DNA of 64,000 bases from Microterricola gilva (GTDB lineage Bacteria > Actinomycetota > Actinomycetes > Actinomycetales > Microbacteriaceae), in contig NZ_SHLC01000001.1 in the NCBI RefSeq assembly GCF_004217495.1, forward strand, positions 1,426,001 through 1,490,000, read 5' to 3'. Positions 32,861 through 41,672 of the stretch are shown in pieces (the first letter of the stretch is position 1; every line of letters starts with the position of its first letter). The notes under the pieces are model-generated. The model was not told where the DNA came from. It searched no databases and saw only the letters and a program-made list of their open reading frames with translations. The translations under genes and the position numbers were made by a program.

Positions 32861-34310
32861 CCCCAAAGGCTTCTTGAAGACGACCGAGCGTGAGCTCCCC
32901 GCGCGGCGCCCGGTGTCGGTGCGCCTCATGGACTGGAAAGAGGTCTACGAGCAGGGCGACCCGACCCAGCTGCGCCGGCAGGCCGGCCGCTGCATGGACT
33001 GCGGTGTCCCGTTCTGCCACCAGGGCTGCCCGCTCGGCAACCTGATCCCGGAGTGGAACGACCTGATGCACCGCGGAGAGGGCCACGCGGCCAGCGAGCG
33101 GTTGCACGCGACGAACAACTTCCCGGAGTTCACCGGGCGGCTCTGCCCTGCACCGTGCGAATCGGCGTGTGTGCTCGGCATCAACCAGCCGGCCGTCACG
33201 ATCAAGCAGGTCGAGGTGTCGATCATCGACCAGGCCTTCGACAACGGCTGGGTGACGCCGCACCTGCCCGGTCGTCTCACCGGCAAGACCGTTGCCGTCG
33301 TCGGTTCCGGCCCGGCCGGTCTCGCCGCCGCCCAGCAGCTGACCCGTGCCGGTCACACCGTCGCCGTCTTCGAACGTGACGACCGCATCGGCGGCCTGCT
33401 GCGCTACGGCATCCCGGACTTCAAGATGGAGAAGCGCCACATCGAGGCGCGCCTCGCGCAGATGACCGCTGAGGGCACGCGCTTCCGGCCCGGCGTGAAC
33501 ATCGGCGTCGACATCAGCTGGGCCGAACTGCGCCGGCGTTACGACGCCGTCGTTGTGGCGACGGGCGCGCTCGTTCCGCGCGACCTGCCGATCCCCGGAC
33601 GCGACCTGCCCGGCGTGCACTTCGCGATGGAGTACCTCGTGCAGGCCAACCGGGTCGGAGCGGGCGACACCGTCGAGAACCAGATCGTGGCCGACGGCAA
33701 GCACGTCGTCGTGCTCGGTGGTGGAGACACCGGAGCAGACTGCATCGGCACCGCACACCGCCAGGGGGCGGCATCCGTCACCAACCTCGCCATCGGCAAA
33801 CAGCCGGGGCACACGCGGCCCAGCCACCAGCCGTGGCCGATGGACCCGCTGGTCTTCGAGGTGTCGAGTGCCCACGAGGAGGGCGGAACCCGCGAGTACC
33901 TCGCGTCGACCGTCGAGTTCCTCGCGAACGAGGACGGCCAGCTGCGTGCGGTTCGCGTGGCGGAGACCGAGTTCGTCGACGGCCGCCGCGTGCCGAAGTC
34001 CGGCACCGAGCGCGAGATCCCCGCCGACCTGGTGCTCCTGGCCCTCGGCTTCACCGGGCCGGAGACGGAGCTCATCAGCCCGCAGCTTGAGGTCGGTTTC
34101 GACGAGCGCGGCAACCTCATCCGGGAGTCGGACTACCAGAGCAGCCACGAGGGCGTCTTCATCGCCGGCGACGCAGGGCGCGGACAATCGCTCATCGTCT
34201 GGGCCATCGCGGAGGGCCGAGCTGCGGCGGCAGCCGTAGACCGGTACCTTGAAGGGGAGACGCTTCTACCCTCCCCGGTCCGACCGACCGACCGAGGCTT
34301 CAGCCTCTAA
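32853..34310 (+). CDS. gltD: glutamate synthase (NADPH) small subunit
   Basis: GltD (485 aa) feeds electrons from NADPH to GltB through FAD and iron-sulfur clusters. The N-terminal cysteine motif [17 protein letters not shown] is followed by the FAD site [15 protein letters not shown] and the NADPH site [15 protein letters not shown] second FAD contact, [19 protein letters not shown], is at the C-terminus. The GTG lies 8 bp inside gltB, so the two chains are translationally coupled. Together with the trp and his genes it supplies amino-nitrogen metabolism. Confidence 0.96.
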   Translation: MADPKGFLKTTERELPARRPVSVRLMDWKEVYEQGDPTQLRRQAGRCMDCGVPFCHQGCPLGNLIPEWNDLMHRGEGHAASERLHATNNFPEFTGRLCPAPCESACVLGINQPAVTIKQVEVSIIDQAFDNGWVTPHLPGRLTGKTVAVVGSGPAGLAAAQQLTRAGHTVAVFERDDRIGGLLRYGIPDFKMEKRHIEARLAQMTAEGTRFRPGVNIGVDISWAELRRRYDAVVVATGALVPRDLPIPGRDLPGVHFAMEYLVQANRVGAGDTVENQIVADGKHVVVLGGGDTGADCIGTAHRQGAASVTNLAIGKQPGHTRPSHQPWPMDPLVFEVSSAHEEGGTREYLASTVEFLANEDGQLRAVRVAETEFVDGRRVPKSGTEREIPADLVLLALGFTGPETELISPQLEVGFDERGNLIRESDYQSSHEGVFIAGDAGRGQSLIVWAIAEGRAAAAAVDRYLEGETLLPSPVRPTDRGFSL

Positions 34311-34315
34311 TACTT

Positions 34316-34349
34316 TCCGCGGCGGGGCCAACGAACGCTCCGCCGCGGA
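34316..34349 (+). terminator. hairpin after gltD
   Basis: A perfect 10-bp stem (34316-34325 with 34340-34349) closes a 14-nt loop, 5 bases after the gltD stop. No T-run follows. It either ends the gltBD transcript or lies in the pyk leader. Confidence 0.5.
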
Positions 34350-34397
34350 CAAGAACCCATCTGAGCCCATTCGGGCACAAAGTACGGAGTACAAAAC

Positions 34398-35843
34398 ATG
34401 AGACGCGCGAAAATCGTCGCAACCCTCGGACCGGCAACGTCCAGCTATGAGCAGATCAGAGCGATCATCGATGCCGGTGTCGACGTCTGCCGCATGAACC
34501 TGAGCCACGGCACCTATGACGTGCACGAGGGCGTTTACCAGAACGTGCGCAAGGCAGCCAACGACTCCGGTCGTGCCGTGGCCGTTCTGGTCGACCTGCA
34601 GGGTCCCAAGATCCGCCTCGGCAAGTTCTCTGACGGGCCGCACGAGCTCGCAGAGGGCGACATCTTCAAGATCACCACCGAGGAGATCCTCGGCACCAAG
34701 GAGATCTGCGGAACCACATACAAGGGCCTCCCTGGCGACGTGAAGCCGGGCGACTTCCTGCTGATCGATGACGGAAAGGTGCGTGTCGAGGTCGTTTCGA
34801 CCGACGGCGTCGTCGTCACGACCAAGACGATCGTCGCCGGCACCGTCTCGAACAACAAGGGCATCAACCTGCCCGGTGTTGCCGTGAACGTTCCTGCGCT
34901 CTCCGAGAAGGACGAAGACGATCTGCGTTGGGGCCTCGAGCTCGGCGCCGACCTCATCGCCCTCTCCTTCGTGCGCAACGCGGAGGACATCACCCGCGTG
35001 CACGAGATCATGGACGAGGTCGGCCGTCGCGTCCCCGTCATCGCCAAGATCGAGAAGCCGCAGGCCGTCGAGGCCCTCGAGGGCATCGTCGACGCGTTCG
35101 ACGCGATCATGGTCGCCCGTGGCGACCTCGGCGTCGAGCTCCCGCTCGAGGCCGTCCCGATCGTGCAGAAGCGCGCCGTGGAGCTCGCCCGCCGCATGGC
35201 CAAGCCGGTCATCGTCGCGACGCAGATGCTCGAGTCGATGATCTCCAGCCCGGTTCCGACCCGTGCAGAGACCTCGGATGTCGCCAACGCCGTCCTCGAC
35301 GGTGCTGACGCCGTGATGCTCTCCGGTGAGACCAGCGTCGGCGAGTACCCGGTCGTGACCGTGCAGACCATGGCACGCATCGTGGACTCGACGGAGGAGC
35401 ACGGCCTGGAGCGCATCCTGCCGCTCACGGTCAAGCCCCGCACGCAGGGTGGCGCGATCACTCTCGCCGCCGCCGATGTCGCCGACTTCGTCGACGCCAA
35501 GTTCCTCTGCGTCTTCACCGAGTCCGGTGACTCCGCTCGCCGCATGTCGCGCATCCGCTCGAAGATCCCCATGGTCGCGTTCACGCCGGAGCCCGGCATC
35601 CGCCGCCGCCTGGCGCTGACCTGGGGCATCCAGACGTACCTGGTCGACCGCGTCACTCACACCGACCAGATGATCGGTCAGGTTGACGATGTGCTGCTCG
35701 GCCAGGGCCTTGCAGAGGTCGGTGACAAGGTCGTCGTCATCTCCGGGTCCCCTCCCGGAATCATCGGCTCGACCAACGACATCCGCGTGCATGTCGTCGG
35801 CGATGTCCACAACGAGGCGGCTCCCGCGTACAAGCGCAGCTAG
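34398..35843 (+). CDS. pyk: pyruvate kinase
   Basis: Pyk (481 aa) makes pyruvate and ATP from phosphoenolpyruvate. The start MRRAKIVATLGPATS is typical. DVCRMNLSHG, QGPKIRLGKF, the catalytic Lys in IAKIEKPQAVE, and MVARGDLGVELPLE are present. The C-terminal allosteric domain is complete. GGAG (34386-34389) lies 8 nt before the ATG. A strong terminator follows, so the gene is probably its own unit. Confidence 0.97.
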   Translation: MRRAKIVATLGPATSSYEQIRAIIDAGVDVCRMNLSHGTYDVHEGVYQNVRKAANDSGRAVAVLVDLQGPKIRLGKFSDGPHELAEGDIFKITTEEILGTKEICGTTYKGLPGDVKPGDFLLIDDGKVRVEVVSTDGVVVTTKTIVAGTVSNNKGINLPGVAVNVPALSEKDEDDLRWGLELGADLIALSFVRNAEDITRVHEIMDEVGRRVPVIAKIEKPQAVEALEGIVDAFDAIMVARGDLGVELPLEAVPIVQKRAVELARRMAKPVIVATQMLESMISSPVPTRAETSDVANAVLDGADAVMLSGETSVGEYPVVTVQTMARIVDSTEEHGLERILPLTVKPRTQGGAITLAAADVADFVDAKFLCVFTESGDSARRMSRIRSKIPMVAFTPEPGIRRRLALTWGIQTYLVDRVTHTDQMIGQVDDVLLGQGLAEVGDKVVVISGSPPGIIGSTNDIRVHVVGDVHNEAAPAYKRS

Positions 35844-35854
35844 TTCGCCATCAT

Positions 35855-35886
35855 GAAAGGCCCGGTTCGAGAGAACCGGGCCTTTC
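35855..35886 (+). terminator. rho-independent terminator after pyk
   Basis: A 14-bp perfect stem (35855-35868 with 35873-35886) with a GAGA loop starts 12 bases after the pyk stop. Confidence 0.85.
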
Positions 35887-35906
35887 GCATGTCCGGGGTC
35901 GCACGA

Positions 35907-35912
35907 TAGCGT
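35907..35912 (+). promoter_or_regulatory. candidate -10 box of the acyl-CoA synthetase gene
   Basis: TAGCGT predicts a start near 35919. The leader then carries AAAGGAG (35936-35942), 6 nt before the ATG at 35949. Confidence 0.35.
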
Positions 35913-35948
35913 GTGCGCACACCTTCATCACTCTCAAAGGAGACAGCG

Positions 35949-37523
35949 ATGCCAGCAAGCCTCTTGCCCGATGTGCACATCCCGGCGGTCAGCGTGTACG
36001 AATCGGTGTTCGGAGGTTTGAGTGACGAGGATCTCGGCTCCGTCGCGATCATCGACGGCGGCTCGGGGGCCGAGACGACCTTCGGTGAGCTGCGCGCCCA
36101 TGTCGACGCCATCGCCGGTGCCCTGGCCGCGCGCGGCGTCGTGCTCGGCGATGTGATCGGGCTCCTCTGTCCGAACATCCCCGCATTCGCCTCGGTGTTC
36201 CACGGCATCCTGCGTGCAGGCGCCACCGTCACGACGATCAACTCGCTGTACACGGCCGAGGAGATTGGCGCTCAGCTGAAGGATTCCGGTGCGGCCTGGA
36301 TCTTCACCGTGTCGCCGCTGCTCGCCGGTGCGGCCGCCGCTGCGACCGCTGCCGGCATCCCGGCCGAGCGCGTCGTCGTGCTCGACGGCGCTGAGGGCCA
36401 CCCGTCGCTGCGCGACCTGCTGACGGCGGGGGAGCCGGCGCCGGAGATCAGCTTCGACCCCGCGACCCAGATCGCCGTGCTGCCGTACTCCTCCGGCACG
36501 ACCGGCCGCCCGAAGGGCGTGATGCTCACCCACACGAACCTCGTTGCGAACGTCGCGCAGGGCATCGGTGCGATCGGCGTCGAGAAGGGCGAGCGCGTGC
36601 TCGCCGTGCTCCCGTTCTTCCACATCTACGGCCTGACCGTGCTGCTGAACTATGCGCTCACCCTGCGCGCCGTGCTCGTCACCATGCCGCGCTTCGATCT
36701 GGTCGAGTTCCTCCGCATCACCAGCGAGCACCGGTGCAACTGGCTCTTCATCGCCCCGCCGATCGCGGTCGCACTGGCCAAGCACCCGGTGGTCAACGCC
36801 TACGACCTCTCCAGCGTGAAGGTCGTCTTCTCCGGCGCAGCCCCGCTGAACGGAGCGCTGGCCGAGGCGGTCGCCACACGGCTCGGCTGCATCGTCGCCC
36901 AGGGCTACGGCATGACGGAAGCGAGCCCGGCGACCCACGTCATCCCGCTCGCCCGTCCTGACATCGACCGGTCGAGCGTCGGGTTCGCCCTGCCGAACAC
37001 GGAGTCGCGCGTCATCGACCCCGAGACGGGTCTCGACGTCGTGGTGCCGGATGCCGGCCAGAGCGAGCCGGGGGAGCTGCTCGTTCGCGGCCCGCAGGTG
37101 ATGGCCGGATACCTCGGTCGGCCAGACGAGACGGCGGCGACCATCGATGCGGACGGCTGGCTGCACACCGGCGACCTGGCGACGCTGGATGCCGAGGGGA
37201 TCTACCGCATCGTCGACAGGCTGAAGGAGCTGATCAAGTACAAGGGCTACCAGGTGGCCCCCGCCGTGCTCGAGGCGATCCTGCTGCAGCACAGCGGCAT
37301 CGCGGATGCCGCTGTCGTCGGAGCGGACGACGAGGACGGCCAGGAGATCCCCAAGGCCTTCGTCGTGCTGCAGCCCGGCGTCGAGCTCGGCGCCGACGAG
37401 GTGATCGCCTTCGTGGCCGGCCGGGTCGCGCCGCACGAGAAGGTGCGCGTCGTCGAGTTCATCGATGTCATCCCGAAGTCGACCGCAGGCAAGATCCTGC
37501 GCCGCGAGTTGCGAGGGCGTTAG
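35949..37523 (+). CDS. AMP-dependent acyl-CoA synthetase / 4-coumarate-CoA ligase-like enzyme
   Basis: This 524-aa enzyme should activate a carboxylic acid to its CoA thioester through an acyl-adenylate. The P-loop-like motif LPYSSGTTGRPKGVMLTH lies at about residues 178-195, GYGMTEASPATH is at about 318-329, and the hinge DRLKELIKYKGYQV and the C-terminal lysine motif PKSTAGKILRREL are intact. Sequence style is closest to plant-type 4-coumarate-CoA ligases (aromatic or medium-chain acids), but the substrate is not certain. The ATG is chosen from AAAGGAG upstream. The gene ends only 4 bp from a convergent small gene. Confidence 0.9.
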   Translation: MPASLLPDVHIPAVSVYESVFGGLSDEDLGSVAIIDGGSGAETTFGELRAHVDAIAGALAARGVVLGDVIGLLCPNIPAFASVFHGILRAGATVTTINSLYTAEEIGAQLKDSGAAWIFTVSPLLAGAAAAATAAGIPAERVVVLDGAEGHPSLRDLLTAGEPAPEISFDPATQIAVLPYSSGTTGRPKGVMLTHTNLVANVAQGIGAIGVEKGERVLAVLPFFHIYGLTVLLNYALTLRAVLVTMPRFDLVEFLRITSEHRCNWLFIAPPIAVALAKHPVVNAYDLSSVKVVFSGAAPLNGALAEAVATRLGCIVAQGYGMTEASPATHVIPLARPDIDRSSVGFALPNTESRVIDPETGLDVVVPDAGQSEPGELLVRGPQVMAGYLGRPDETAATIDADGWLHTGDLATLDAEGIYRIVDRLKELIKYKGYQVAPAVLEAILLQHSGIADAAVVGADDEDGQEIPKAFVVLQPGVELGADEVIAFVAGRVAPHEKVRVVEFIDVIPKSTAGKILRRELRGR

Positions 37524-37527
37524 CGGG

Positions 37528-37824
37528 TCACGGCGCCAGTTCGACGACCTCGACGGGCTGCAGGATGCGTGTGTATGGGGTGCCCGCAAGCGCTGGCGCC
37601 GCGACGCCGGAGGCCCACACCCGCGTCATCGTTGCCAACAGGCCTTCCGCCTCGGCCACGGTGGCGAAGTCGAGGTCGATCGTCACGAATCGGGGGTCGT
37701 CGAGCGGGCGGCAGATTGTGTAGTGGAGCACGCCGGACGCCCGCCGATCCGCCGGGTCCCGATCGAACGCGGCCTTCCACGTGTCGAAATCACTGATCGG
37801 ATGCTCGATCCTCAGCGTGATCAT
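37528..37824 (-). CDS. small protein with a predicted dimeric alpha-beta barrel (ABM-like)
   Basis: At 98 aa it reads MITLRIEHPISDFDTWKAAF at the start and ends RILQPVEVVELAP. The pattern of a beta strand, the DFDTWKAAFD helix, TIDLDF, and EAEGLLATM resembles the ferredoxin-like fold of antibiotic-biosynthesis monooxygenase and cyclase families. Catalysis is not assured. A GAGGTGAG-type ribosome site precedes the ATG. The gene is divergent from a LuxR regulator (111-bp gap), which may control it, and convergent with the acyl-CoA synthetase. Confidence 0.8.
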   Translation of the reverse strand: MITLRIEHPISDFDTWKAAFDRDPADRRASGVLHYTICRPLDDPRFVTIDLDFATVAEAEGLLATMTRVWASGVAAPALAGTPYTRILQPVEVVELAP

Positions 37825-37877
37825 GAGCGTCTCACCTCTCCCTGTGGTTGTTCAGCAGCAGCGTAGGGCGGGGCCCC

Positions 37878-37890
37878 GATGGTCACCATC
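37878..37890. promoter_or_regulatory. inverted repeat between the small protein and the LuxR regulator
   Basis: GATGGT-C-ACCATC is a perfect 13-bp palindrome with an odd centre. A looser CCCA-6-TGGG pair follows at 37890-37903. Position in a divergent promoter region makes an operator possible. Confidence 0.3.
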
Positions 37891-37923
37891 CCAGAAAGGT
37901 GGGGTTCTTCCGCGCAACGCGCG

Positions 37924-37929
37924 TAGTGT
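37924..37929 (+). promoter_or_regulatory. candidate -10 box of the LuxR gene (leaderless)
   Basis: TAGTGT ends 6 nt before the ATG at 37936, and no ribosome site is visible. Confidence 0.35.
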
Positions 37930-37935
37930 CGGATC

Positions 37936-38997
37936 ATGGGTGCAGCGGACACGCTGAGCCGTGCGCGCGAGCGGATCGAGCGGCTCGCCGGCGCGACGAG
38001 CGATGCTGCGCAGTACCGATCGGCTGTGCTGCGCGAGCTGAGCGGAGTGCTCGCCTTCGACGCCCACGTCTGGGTGCTGACCGACCCGCAGACGGCCGTG
38101 GGCGCGGCCCCGCATGCCCGGGTTCCAGCGCACGGCGAGCTGCCGAGGCTCATCAGGTACAAGTACCTGACCGAGCTGAACCGCTGGACGGCGCTGGCGG
38201 ATGCCGGCATCGCGGCCACCTCGCTGTTGCGCGCCAGTGCCGGCGAGCCGGAGCGCAGCCTGCTCTGGCGCGAGGTGCTGCGCGCGTACGCCGTGCTCGA
38301 CGTCGCATCGCTCGTGTTGGCCGACTCCCGCGGGTGCTGGGGGTTCCTCGACCTGTGGCGCAGCGGCGAGGCCGTTCCGTTCACGCCACGGGAGTTGGCC
38401 TTCCTCGCGAGCCTCGCACCCGGGATGACACGGGCGATCCGCGCTCGCCAGGCTGCGACATTCACCAGCATCCCTGCGGCAGCGACGGAACCGCGCGGGC
38501 CCGTGCTGCTCCTGCTCGATGACGCCCTCGTCGTGCAGAGTCAGACCCCGGCCGCCGAGGCCTGGCTGGGCGCGCTGGTGCCGTCATCCGATGGGGGAGC
38601 CGTCGTACCCGCGAGCGTCTACAACGTCGCGGCCCAGTTGCTCGCGGTCGAGGCCGGAGTCGATGCGCACGAACCACTGGCGCGGGTTCACCTGTCGGCC
38701 GGCACCTGGCTGACGGTGCGCGCCGGCCGCGTCGGGGAGCAGATCGCCGTCTCGCTCGATCCGTCATCGCCGGCGGAACGCCTCGATCTCTTCGCGGCGG
38801 CGCACGCGCTCAGCGCGCGCGAGCGAACCGTGCTCGAGCTGCTCGCTGCCGGAGCAGACACGCGCACCATCGCGGAGCGGATGTACGTATCGGAGTTGAC
38901 CGTTCAGGACCACTGCACGGCGATCTTCGCGAAGGCCTCCGTGCACAACCGGAGGTCGCTGCTCGCGCGGATCCTCGGAACGCGAGAGCTCTCCTAG
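37936..38997 (+). CDS. LuxR-family transcriptional regulator
   Basis: This 353-aa regulator has a typical LuxR/GerE helix-turn-helix at about residues 291-347: LSARERTVLELLAAGADTRTIA, then YVSELTVQDHCTAIFAK. The N-terminal 170 residues look like a GAF-type sensor (VLAFDAHVWVLTDPQ, SLVLADSRGCWGFLDLWR), and residues 190-285 resemble a PAS-like domain. There is no receiver domain with a phosphorylation site. The ligand is unknown. The likely targets are itself and the divergent 98-aa gene, possibly also the acyl-CoA synthetase. Confidence 0.85.
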   Translation: MGAADTLSRARERIERLAGATSDAAQYRSAVLRELSGVLAFDAHVWVLTDPQTAVGAAPHARVPAHGELPRLIRYKYLTELNRWTALADAGIAATSLLRASAGEPERSLLWREVLRAYAVLDVASLVLADSRGCWGFLDLWRSGEAVPFTPRELAFLASLAPGMTRAIRARQAATFTSIPAAATEPRGPVLLLLDDALVVQSQTPAAEAWLGALVPSSDGGAVVPASVYNVAAQLLAVEAGVDAHEPLARVHLSAGTWLTVRAGRVGEQIAVSLDPSSPAERLDLFAAAHALSARERTVLELLAAGADTRTIAERMYVSELTVQDHCTAIFAKASVHNRRSLLARILGTRELS

Positions 38998-39055
38998 GAC
39001 GTGGGTGCTGGCACCCGACGCCGCGACTGCGGAAAGCCGTGTCGGTGGTCGATGC

Positions 39056-39061
39056 GATGCT
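39056..39061 (+). promoter_or_regulatory. candidate -10 box of the DUF222 gene (leaderless)
   Basis: GATGCT ends 6 nt before the ATG at 39068, the spacing repeated at other leaderless genes in the window. Confidence 0.3.
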
Positions 39062-39067
39062 GAGGTC

Positions 39068-40351
39068 ATGGACGAAGCCGTCGAGGGCCAGCTGAACGGG
39101 GACGATGCCGGCGATCCCGTGCTCGGCGAGTACCTCTTCGAGCTGGGGGAGGCCAACGCCTATCTCTGCTACGCCCAGGCCGAAACCTACCGGGTGATCG
39201 AGGCGGCCAGGCGGAGGGCGCTCGCGATCGCGGACCCACTCGGCGGGCGGCGCTCACTGGACGAGGAGTTCGCCCAGCGCAGCCTGATCGCCGAGATCGC
39301 GCTCGTTCTCCGGATGCACGAACGCACCATGCACTCGTTGATGTATGAGGCGCAGCAGCTCGTGAATGTCTTTCCGACCACGCTGATCGCGCTCGCCGCC
39401 GGAGAGATCAGCCAGAGGCACGCGCGGGAGATCCTCGCCGGAACGGTCACCCTGCCGCCGGAGCTGCACGCCCGATTCGAGGCGGAGGCGCTGCCGAAGG
39501 CCCGCGTCCAGTCCCCGACGCAGTTCCGTCAGAGCGTGAGACGGCTCCAGGAGCGGCTCAGCCCTGAGGCGCTGACGGCGCGTGCCGCGCACAGCCGCGC
39601 CGAGCGGCGCGTAGTGTTTGAGCCGGCAGAGGATGGCATGGCCTGGTTGAAGCTCTACCTGGAGGCGGACAAGGCGTGGTCGGTAGCCGAGCGCGTCAGC
39701 CAGCTGGCCGATCAGGCGCAAGGAGACGCCGTCGCCGCAGGTGATGCGGACGACCCCGTGCGAATCGCGGCGATCACCGCACCGAGCACCCACGCGCAGT
39801 TGGAGGCGGACGTCGCCGTCGAGCTGCTGCTCGGACGGGCGGCGCCCACGCTCATCGACGGCACGCCGGCGACCGCATTGCCCGCGCTGGCGTTCAGCAA
39901 ACCAGAGGTCTTCGTTGCCGTGCCGCAGATCACCATCGGCATCCAGAGCCTGACCGGCCAGTCCGATGAGCCGGCCGAGCTCCACGGCTACGGTTCGATC
40001 CCAGCCGACGTCGCGCGCGGACTCGTCGTCCACGCGGCGACGTTCCGCCGCGTGCTCATTGACCCCGAGGACGGCACCCCACTGGCGCTGGATCCGCGGA
40101 GGCACCGAATGAGTGAGCTGTTCCCGGGTGCCGCATCACGCCAAGACCCTCGGCCTCATGGCCGCTGGCGTGCCTGGTCGCCCGGAGATGGCACCCTGCG
40201 CTGGCTCTCGCCGACCGGGCACTACGCGGAAACAGCCCCGGCCAGCACGATCGGCTGCACGCGTGCTGCGCGAGCGGGACCGCCGGGCCCGGCCCGGTCG
40301 GAGCGGCCGGCGGAGGCCGCAGCGAAGTACCCGGATCCGCCGCCGTTCTGA
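39068..40351 (+). CDS. DUF222 (13E12 repeat) protein with a decayed HNH nuclease domain
   Basis: This 427-aa protein belongs to the DUF222/HNH endonuclease family common in actinobacteria. The DUF222 part (residues about 25-330) is intact up to the conserved FRRVLIDPEDGTPLALDPRRHR. The HNH core expected next (CRFPGC ... DH ... N ... HH) is missing. The trailing family segment GRWRAWSPGDGTLRWLSPTG and the terminal DPPPF are present. A remnant HHAKT is read only in the +1 frame (40134-40148). A deletion plus a one-base shift fits best. It is probably nuclease-dead. A longer start at 39005 is possible but lacks signals. Confidence 0.75.
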   Translation: MDEAVEGQLNGDDAGDPVLGEYLFELGEANAYLCYAQAETYRVIEAARRRALAIADPLGGRRSLDEEFAQRSLIAEIALVLRMHERTMHSLMYEAQQLVNVFPTTLIALAAGEISQRHAREILAGTVTLPPELHARFEAEALPKARVQSPTQFRQSVRRLQERLSPEALTARAAHSRAERRVVFEPAEDGMAWLKLYLEADKAWSVAERVSQLADQAQGDAVAAGDADDPVRIAAITAPSTHAQLEADVAVELLLGRAAPTLIDGTPATALPALAFSKPEVFVAVPQITIGIQSLTGQSDEPAELHGYGSIPADVARGLVVHAATFRRVLIDPEDGTPLALDPRRHRMSELFPGAASRQDPRPHGRWRAWSPGDGTLRWLSPTGHYAETAPASTIGCTRAARAGPPGPARSERPAEAAAKYPDPPPF

Positions 40352-40390
40352 GGGGCAAGACCCTGCGGTGACAGGGTGAAAAGTGAATTG

Positions 40391-40471
40391 TGCCGGTGGT
40401 GGGACTCGAACCCACACGTCTCTCGACAAAGCATTTTGAGTGCTCCGCGTCTGCCATTCCGCCACACCGGC
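40391..40471 (-). tRNA. tRNA-Leu (anticodon CAA)
   Basis: On the minus strand the 7-bp acceptor stem GCCGGTG/CACCGGC closes the cloverleaf with discriminator A. The D-arm has GCG/CGC. The anticodon stem GAGCA/TGCTT carries the loop CTCAAAA (anticodon CAA, reads UUG). The long variable arm TGTCGAGAGACG is typical of Leu. The T-arm is GTGGG-TTCGAGT-CCCAC. CCA is not encoded. UUG codons are rare in this GC-rich sequence. Confidence 0.95.
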
Positions 40472-40496
40472 GCACAAGACCTCGATCAGAATACCG

Positions 40497-40502
40497 TAAG
40501 CT
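40497..40502 (+). promoter_or_regulatory. candidate -10 box of pdtaR (leaderless)
   Basis: TAAGCT ends 7 nt before the GTG at 40510. No Shine-Dalgarno is visible. Confidence 0.4.
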
Positions 40503-40509
40503 TGAACCC

Positions 40510-41115
40510 GTGACCGACACAGACAACACCCCAGCTCCGCCCCGCCGCGTCGTCGTCGCAGAGGACGAATCCCTGATTCGTCTCGACATTGTCGAGATTC
40601 TGCGTGACAACGGTTTCGAGGTCGTAGGCGAGGCCGGTGATGGTGAGACCGCGGTCGCACTGGCAACCGAACTGCGCCCTGACCTCGTCATCATGGACGT
40701 CAAGATGCCCCAGCTCGACGGCATCTCCGCGGCCGAGCGCCTGAGCAAGGGCCACATCGCGCCCGTCGTGCTGCTGACCGCATTCAGCCAGAAGGAGCTC
40801 GTCGAGCGCGCGACAGAGGCCGGAGCCCTTGCGTACGTCGTCAAGCCGTTCACGCCGAACGACCTGCTGCCCGCGATCGAGATCGCACTGGCGCGTTACG
40901 CCCAGATCATCGCCCTCGAGGCCGAGGTCACCGACCTCGTCGAGCGCTTCGAGACCCGCAAGCTCGTCGACCGCGCCAAGGGCTTGCTCAACGAGAAGAT
41001 GGGCCTCACCGAGCCCGAGGCGTTCCGCTGGATCCAGAAGGCGTCCATGGACCGCCGCCTGACCATGCACGATGTCGCCCAGGCGATCATCGAGCAGCTC
41101 AGCGCCAAGAAATAA
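40510..41115 (+). CDS. pdtaR: ANTAR-domain response regulator (PdtaR type)
   Basis: This 201-aa regulator has a receiver domain (residues about 14-125) with the acidic pair in VVAEDESLIRLD, the phospho-acceptor Asp in LVIMDVKMPQLDG, and the Lys in VVKPF. A coiled linker leads to a C-terminal ANTAR domain (ETRKLVDRAKGLLNEKMGLTEPEAF), which binds RNA hairpins and blocks termination. It is the likely orthologue of mycobacterial PdtaR (Rv1626), the partner of a histidine kinase not found here. It is ended by a strong terminator shared with the convergent thioesterase. Confidence 0.92.
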   Translation: MTDTDNTPAPPRRVVVAEDESLIRLDIVEILRDNGFEVVGEAGDGETAVALATELRPDLVIMDVKMPQLDGISAAERLSKGHIAPVVLLTAFSQKELVERATEAGALAYVVKPFTPNDLLPAIEIALARYAQIIALEAEVTDLVERFETRKLVDRAKGLLNEKMGLTEPEAFRWIQKASMDRRLTMHDVAQAIIEQLSAKK

Positions 41116-41137
41116 CGGCGCCGACACAGCTTTCACA

Positions 41138-41170
41138 CGAAGAGCGGATGCCGATGGCATCCGCTCTTCG
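41138..41170. terminator. bidirectional terminator between pdtaR and the thioesterase
   Basis: A perfect 15-bp stem (41138-41152 with 41156-41170) with a 3-nt GAT loop sits between two convergent genes. It contains both orientations of the octamer CGGATGCC/GGCATCCG noted across the window. Confidence 0.85.
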
Positions 41171-41188
41171 TTCGTTAACGCCGAAGCG

Positions 41189-41614
41189 CTAGGCCTGCTG
41201 CGGCAGGTCCTTGATCAGGTTCGTGATGCGGATCGTGGAGCAGCGGCGTCCCTGCTCGTCGCTGACCGCGATCTCGTGCGTCGTCAGCGTGCGGCCGAGG
41301 TGGATCGGCGTGCAGACGCCCGTGACGAAACCGGAGGTGGCTGAGCGGGTGTGCGTCGCATTGATCTCGATGCCGACGGCGAGGCGTCCCGCGCCGGCCC
41401 AGAGGTTCGCGGCCATGGATCCGAGCGACTCGCCGAGCACGACGTATGCGCCACCGTGCAGCAGCATCGCCGGCTGCGTGTTGCCCTCGACCGGCATGCG
41501 GCCGACGGCCCGCTCGACACTGAACTCGGTGAACTCGATGCCCATCTTCTCGGCGAGGGCGCCGATTCCACGCTGCAGCACCCAGTCGAGGGCGTCTTGG
41601 GTCGTCTGTGTCAT
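41189..41614 (-). CDS. PaaI-type hotdog-fold thioesterase
   Basis: This 141-aa protein has the hotdog core MPVEGNTQPAMLLHGGAYVVLGESLGSMAA, with the HGG turn and the conserved catalytic-region Glu, then GIEINATHTRSATSGFVTG. It should hydrolyse acyl-CoA thioesters, perhaps of aromatic acids like PaaI or of 1,4-dihydroxy-2-naphthoyl-CoA like MenI. The ATG at 41614 is favoured by AAAGGTG upstream; the reading frame is open for 35 more codons into the polA promoter, but these look non-coding. It is divergent from polA. Confidence 0.88.
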   Translation of the reverse strand: MTQTTQDALDWVLQRGIGALAEKMGIEFTEFSVERAVGRMPVEGNTQPAMLLHGGAYVVLGESLGSMAANLWAGAGRLAVGIEINATHTRSATSGFVTGVCTPIHLGRTLTTHEIAVSDEQGRRCSTIRITNLIKDLPQQA

Positions 41615-41672
41615 GGTCACCTTTGAAATCGGCCAGCGCTGCTCAAGCCTGCTGCCTGTCGGCGGTGGCTTG

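Noticed and set aside
40360-40377. Hairpin ACCCTG/CAGGGT near the tRNA-Leu 3' end as a terminator
   Set aside because: Only a 6-bp stem without a T-run on either strand; kept as doubtful and not listed as a feature.
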